Assembly (NCBI RefSeq): GCF_001718795.1
Contig: NZ_CP013437.1
Location: 124,001 to 188,000 of the forward strand
Length of the DNA: 64,000 bases
Source: Burkholderia latens
GTDB taxonomy: Bacteria; Pseudomonadota; Gammaproteobacteria; Burkholderiales; Burkholderiaceae
Direction: 5' to 3'
In this document: positions 54,996 to 64,000 of the stretch, one piece after another
Layout: each line of letters begins with the position of its first letter
Position numbering within the stretch: position 1 is the stretch's first letter
Translations under genes and position numbers: made by a program
The notes under the pieces: model-generated
The model's input: only the letters and a program-made list of their open reading frames with translations
Databases searched by the model: none
What the model was told of the DNA's origin: nothing

Positions 54996-57900
54996 ATGAA
55001 CGCCACACCACCTTTCGCCCCGCACCTGTACTTTTGCGACGCCCGCCTCGTCGGACCGCTCGACGCGTGGCCCGACACGTTCGCGCATATTGCGGGCATG
55101 GGCTTCGACCACGTGCTGATCGGCGGTTTCTGGGCCGCCAGCGTCGCAGGCTTTCCGCGTCATGTCGCCGACTTCCACCGGCCGGCCGCGACGTTCGCGA
55201 CCCGCGCCGGCGCACTGGAAACCTTTTCGCGGCTGGCACAGCTCGCGCGCGGCCACGGGCTGCGCGTGATGCTCGAAGTCGTGCCCGACCGCATCGCGCG
55301 CGACAACCCGCTGCGCGCCGAGCATCCGGAGTGGTATGTCGAACGCGCGCACGACGACGCGCTGATCGATCCGCGCAGTGCCGCCCACGAGCAGGACGTC
55401 GCGCATGCGCAGGTCGGCGACGACGCGGTACGCGACGCGCTGTCCACGTGGTGGTGCGCGCTGCTGACGACTTACGCCGACGCCGGCGCGGCCGGCTTCC
55501 TGATCGACGCGCCGCATCATCTGCCGCCCGCATGGTGGCCCGGCTGGCGCAATGCGCTGCGCCGCGCGCGCCCGGACGTCGCGATACTCGCCAGCGTGCC
55601 CGGCCACGCGCGCGACGCGCTCGCGCAACTCGAAACGGCGGGCTTCGACGCCGTGTTCTCGTCCGCGCGCTGGTGGGATCTGCGCTCGCCGTGGTTCGCG
55701 GACGAACACCGGCTGCTGCGCCGGATCGGCTCGCCGATCGCGTTTCCGGACGCGTTCGACGGCCCGCGCCTGGCCGACGACTGGCACGACGCGCCGCACG
55801 AAACGATCGTCCGCGCGTATCGCCGCGCGCTGTGGACGGCCGCCGCGCTCGGCACCGGCTGGCTGGTGCCGATGGGCTTCGAGCGCGGCGTCGCGACGCC
55901 GCTGATGGCGCGCGACGCGGACGCCGCGCGCTATCGCGCCGCGTTCGACGGCGCGCGCTTCGATCTGTCCGGCGCGATCGCCGACGCGAATGCTTGGCGC
56001 CGTGCGACACCGTTGGCGGGCTCGCGCGGGGAAATCGCGCAACTGAGCGCGCCGGGCGCAAGTGCGACCGCGCTGCTGCGCGGGATGGGCGCGTCGCTCG
56101 AACACGACGACACGGCGCTGCTGATCGTGCTGAACCCCGACCTCGATGCGCAAGCGCGCGTCGATCCGGCGACGATCCTGCCGGGCGTGCCCGGCGGCTT
56201 CACGCGCGTCGCGGCGCCCAATGGCGCACGCAAGCGAGCGCCGGTCGCACTGGACGCGTTCACGCTCGAACCGGGCGGCTACGCGCTGCTCGAAGCGTCG
56301 CGCGCGCCGCCCGCGACCCGGCGCACCAGCGCCGCGACCGAGCGCACCGCGCTGTCCGCCGCGCTCGCGGCCGACCGGATCGCGATCGAACGCGTCGAGC
56401 CTGCCGTCGACGGCGGCCGCTTCGCGATCAAGCGCGTGATCGGCGAAACGCTGGTTGTGCACGCATCGATCTTCACGGACGGCCATGCGCATCTCGCTGC
56501 CGCGCTGCAATGGCGCGCGGACGACGAGGACGACTGGCGCGAGGTGCCGTTCGTCGCGGAACCGAACGACCGCTGGCACGCGCGCATCGCGCTCGACCGG
56601 CTCGGCCGCCACGCGTTCCGCGTGATTGCGTGGCGCGACGACTGGACGTCGCTCGTCACCGACGTCGCGAAAAAGCGCGCGGCCGGCCAGGACGTGTCGC
56701 TCGAAGTGCGCGAAGCGCAACTGCTGCTCGCAACCGCCCTGAAGCGCGCCGAGCCGGCCGATCCGCGCGCGATCGCGCAAATGGAGCGGCTGACGGCCGA
56801 GTTCAAGGATGCGTCGCCCGACGGCCGGCTCGCGCTGCTCGACTCGCCGGCGCTCGCCGAAGCGGTCGCGGCGCTGCGCTACCGGCCGTTCGTCACCCAT
56901 GACGAAACGGTGTATCACGTCGACGTCGAACGCCGCGCGGCGCGCTTCTCGAGCTGGTACGAGATGTTCCCGCGCTCGGCCAGCAACGACGCGCACCGGC
57001 ATGGCACGTTCGACGACGTGATCGCGCAACTGCCGCGCATCCGCGACATGGGTTTCGACGTGCTGTATTTCCCGCCGATTCACCCGATCGGCACGACCGC
57101 GCGCAAGGGCCGCAACAACACGCTGAAGGCGGGCCCCGACGACGTCGGCAGCCCGTATGCGATCGGCTCGCCCGACGGCGGCCACACGGCCGTGCATCCG
57201 CAGCTCGGCACGCTTGCGTCGTTCCGCACGCTCGTTGCCGCCGCGCACGCGCAGGGGCTCGAGATCGCGCTCGACTTCGCGATCCAGTGCTCGCCGGACC
57301 ACCCATGGCTCGCCGAGCATCCGGGCTGGTTCGCGTGGCGGCCCGACGGCTCCCTGCGCTATGCGGAAAATCCGCCGAAGCGCTACCAGGACATCGTGAA
57401 TCCGGACTTCTACGCGCCGGACGCGCTGCCCGGCCTGTGGCTCGCATTGCGCGACGCGGTGCTGTTCTGGGTCGAAACGGGCGTGCGGATCTTCCGCGTC
57501 GACAATCCGCACACGAAGCCGCTGCCGTTCTGGGCGTGGATGATCGCGGACGTGCGCGGCAAGCACCCGGACGTCGTGTTCCTGTCCGAGGCGTTCACGC
57601 GGCCGGGGATGATGTACCGGCTCGCGAAGGTCGGCTTCTCGCAGTCGTACACGTACTTCACGTGGCGCGAGTCGAAGCGCGAGTTCATCGACTACCTGAC
57701 CGAGCTGACGGCCGGTCCGCCGCGCGAGTTCTTCCGGCCGAACTTCTTCGTCAATACGCCCGACATCAATCCGCGCCACCTGCAGAACGCGCCGCGCTCG
57801 CAGTTCGTGATCCGCGCGGCGCTCGCGGCAACGCTCGCCGGCTCGTGGGGGATGTACTCGGGCTTCGAGATCGGCGAATCGGCGCCGCTGCCCGACAGCG

Positions 57901-58384
57901 AGGAATACGCGGACGCGGAGAAGTACGAGCTGCGCGCGCGCGACTGGAGCAAGGCCGCGCACATCGGCGGCGAAATCGCGCGGCTGAACCGCGCACGGCG
58001 CGACAACCCGGCGCTGCAGACGCATCTCGGCGTCACGTTCGTCGACGCGGACAACGAGCAGGTGCTCGTGTTCGTGAAGGCGACGCCGACTCACGACAGC
58101 GTCGTCGCGGTCGCGATCAGCCTCGATCCGTGGCATCCGCAGGCGGCCAATTTCACGCTCGACGCGTCGCTGTGGCGCGGCCTCGGGCTCGTCGACGGCG
58201 AACCGCTCGACGCGCTCGAACAGGACGCCGCGCACGCCGAAACCTGGCGCGGGCATCGGCAATACGTATCGCTCGACCCGCACGTGCGGCCGTATGCGAT
58301 CTGGCGGCTCGCGCCGTCTCCCGGCGCCGCGCGAGCCGCGGCGCCCGATCCGGGCGAGGCCCGGGGCCCTTCCGGAGCACATGC

Positions 58385-58388
<4 letters not shown>
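54996..58388 (+). CDS. glgE: Alpha-1,4-glucan:maltose-1-phosphate maltosyltransferase with N-terminal degenerate GH13 domain
   Basis: This 1130-aa protein has two GH13-like parts. From about residue 460 it is a full GlgE, with the early [14 protein letters not shown], the nucleophile Asp (about 836) in [10 protein letters not shown], the acid Glu (about 865) in FLSEAFTRP and a later Asp in NTPDIN. The enzyme adds maltose units from maltose-1-phosphate to glucan chains. The first 460 residues form an extra domain that resembles a GH13 barrel ([11 protein letters not shown]), but no glutamate stands where the acid catalyst is expected (ILASVPGH). Typical GlgE is about 660-700 aa. There is no clear ribosome binding site before ATG 54996. 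It is coupled to treS. Confidence 0.92.

Positions 58389-64000
<5,612 letters not shown>

Overview
The window is high-GC DNA (codon third positions almost all G or C) with compact, translationally coupled operons. Its gene content fits a Burkholderia-type betaproteobacterium, probably of the B. cepacia complex and probably a secondary chromosome: linked cat and ben genes, two caa3-type oxidase operons, a GMC/gluconate-dehydrogenase-like pair and GlgE-pathway genes. I saw no rRNA or tRNA genes, insertion sequences, prophage or CRISPR array. The species assignment is an inference from gene content and style.

Region by region. (1) 1-9417: a molybdopterin formate-dehydrogenase-like alpha subunit runs off the left edge. 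Divergent from it is a complete caa3-type oxidase operon: subunits II, I and III, a small membrane protein, a CtaG-type assembly factor and a tri-heme cytochrome c. (2) 9499-16200, all on the minus strand: a BON-domain protein, an FRG-domain protein, a DUF305 protein, a GMC dehydrogenase with its subunit-3 partner, an internally duplicated membrane protein and an enolase-superfamily enzyme. (3) 16373-21009: a thiamine-diphosphate pyruvate-oxidase-like enzyme, then a convergent GH15 glucan hydrolase and short-chain dehydrogenase pair. (4) 21294-26959: a second oxidase operon in which subunits I and III are fused; it also ends in a tri-heme cytochrome, here a lipoprotein. (5) 27272-33778: a TetR-controlled RND efflux system whose two promoters carry matching operators. 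(6) 33854-40654: a contiguous catB-catC-catA-benA-benB-benC-benD set followed by a RidA gene, taking benzoate through catechol to muconolactone and its enol-lactone isomer. A BenM/CatM-type operator lies upstream. (7) 41232-46741: a methyltransferase, then a RidA, M81 peptidase and MFS transporter group opposite a LysR regulator. (8) 46742-50100: a decayed SDR fragment, a SotB-like exporter, a HAD phosphatase, a stand-alone SdhB paralogue and a small hypothetical gene. (9) 50275-54327: a coupled operon of MgtC-like protein, unknown protein, phospholipase D-VTT fusion and EEP-family phosphodiesterase. (10) 54341-64000: a DUF2591 gene, then glgE (with a large degenerate N-terminal GH13 domain), a treS-maltokinase fusion and glgB, the route from trehalose to alpha-glucan; glgB runs off the right edge.

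The most unusual content is the pair of heme-copper oxidases. Both keep all metal ligands and the active-site tyrosine but lack the K-channel lysine. The first has also lost the D-channel entry aspartate, and the second has lost the D-channel glutamate (HPWVY in place of HPEVY). Each operon ends with a tri-heme cytochrome of the kind that serves membrane sugar and alcohol dehydrogenases. A GMC dehydrogenase with a 3Fe-4S-type cysteine motif, lacking its own cytochrome subunit, sits between the two operons. This suggests, but does not prove, a specialised dehydrogenase-cytochrome-oxidase chain.
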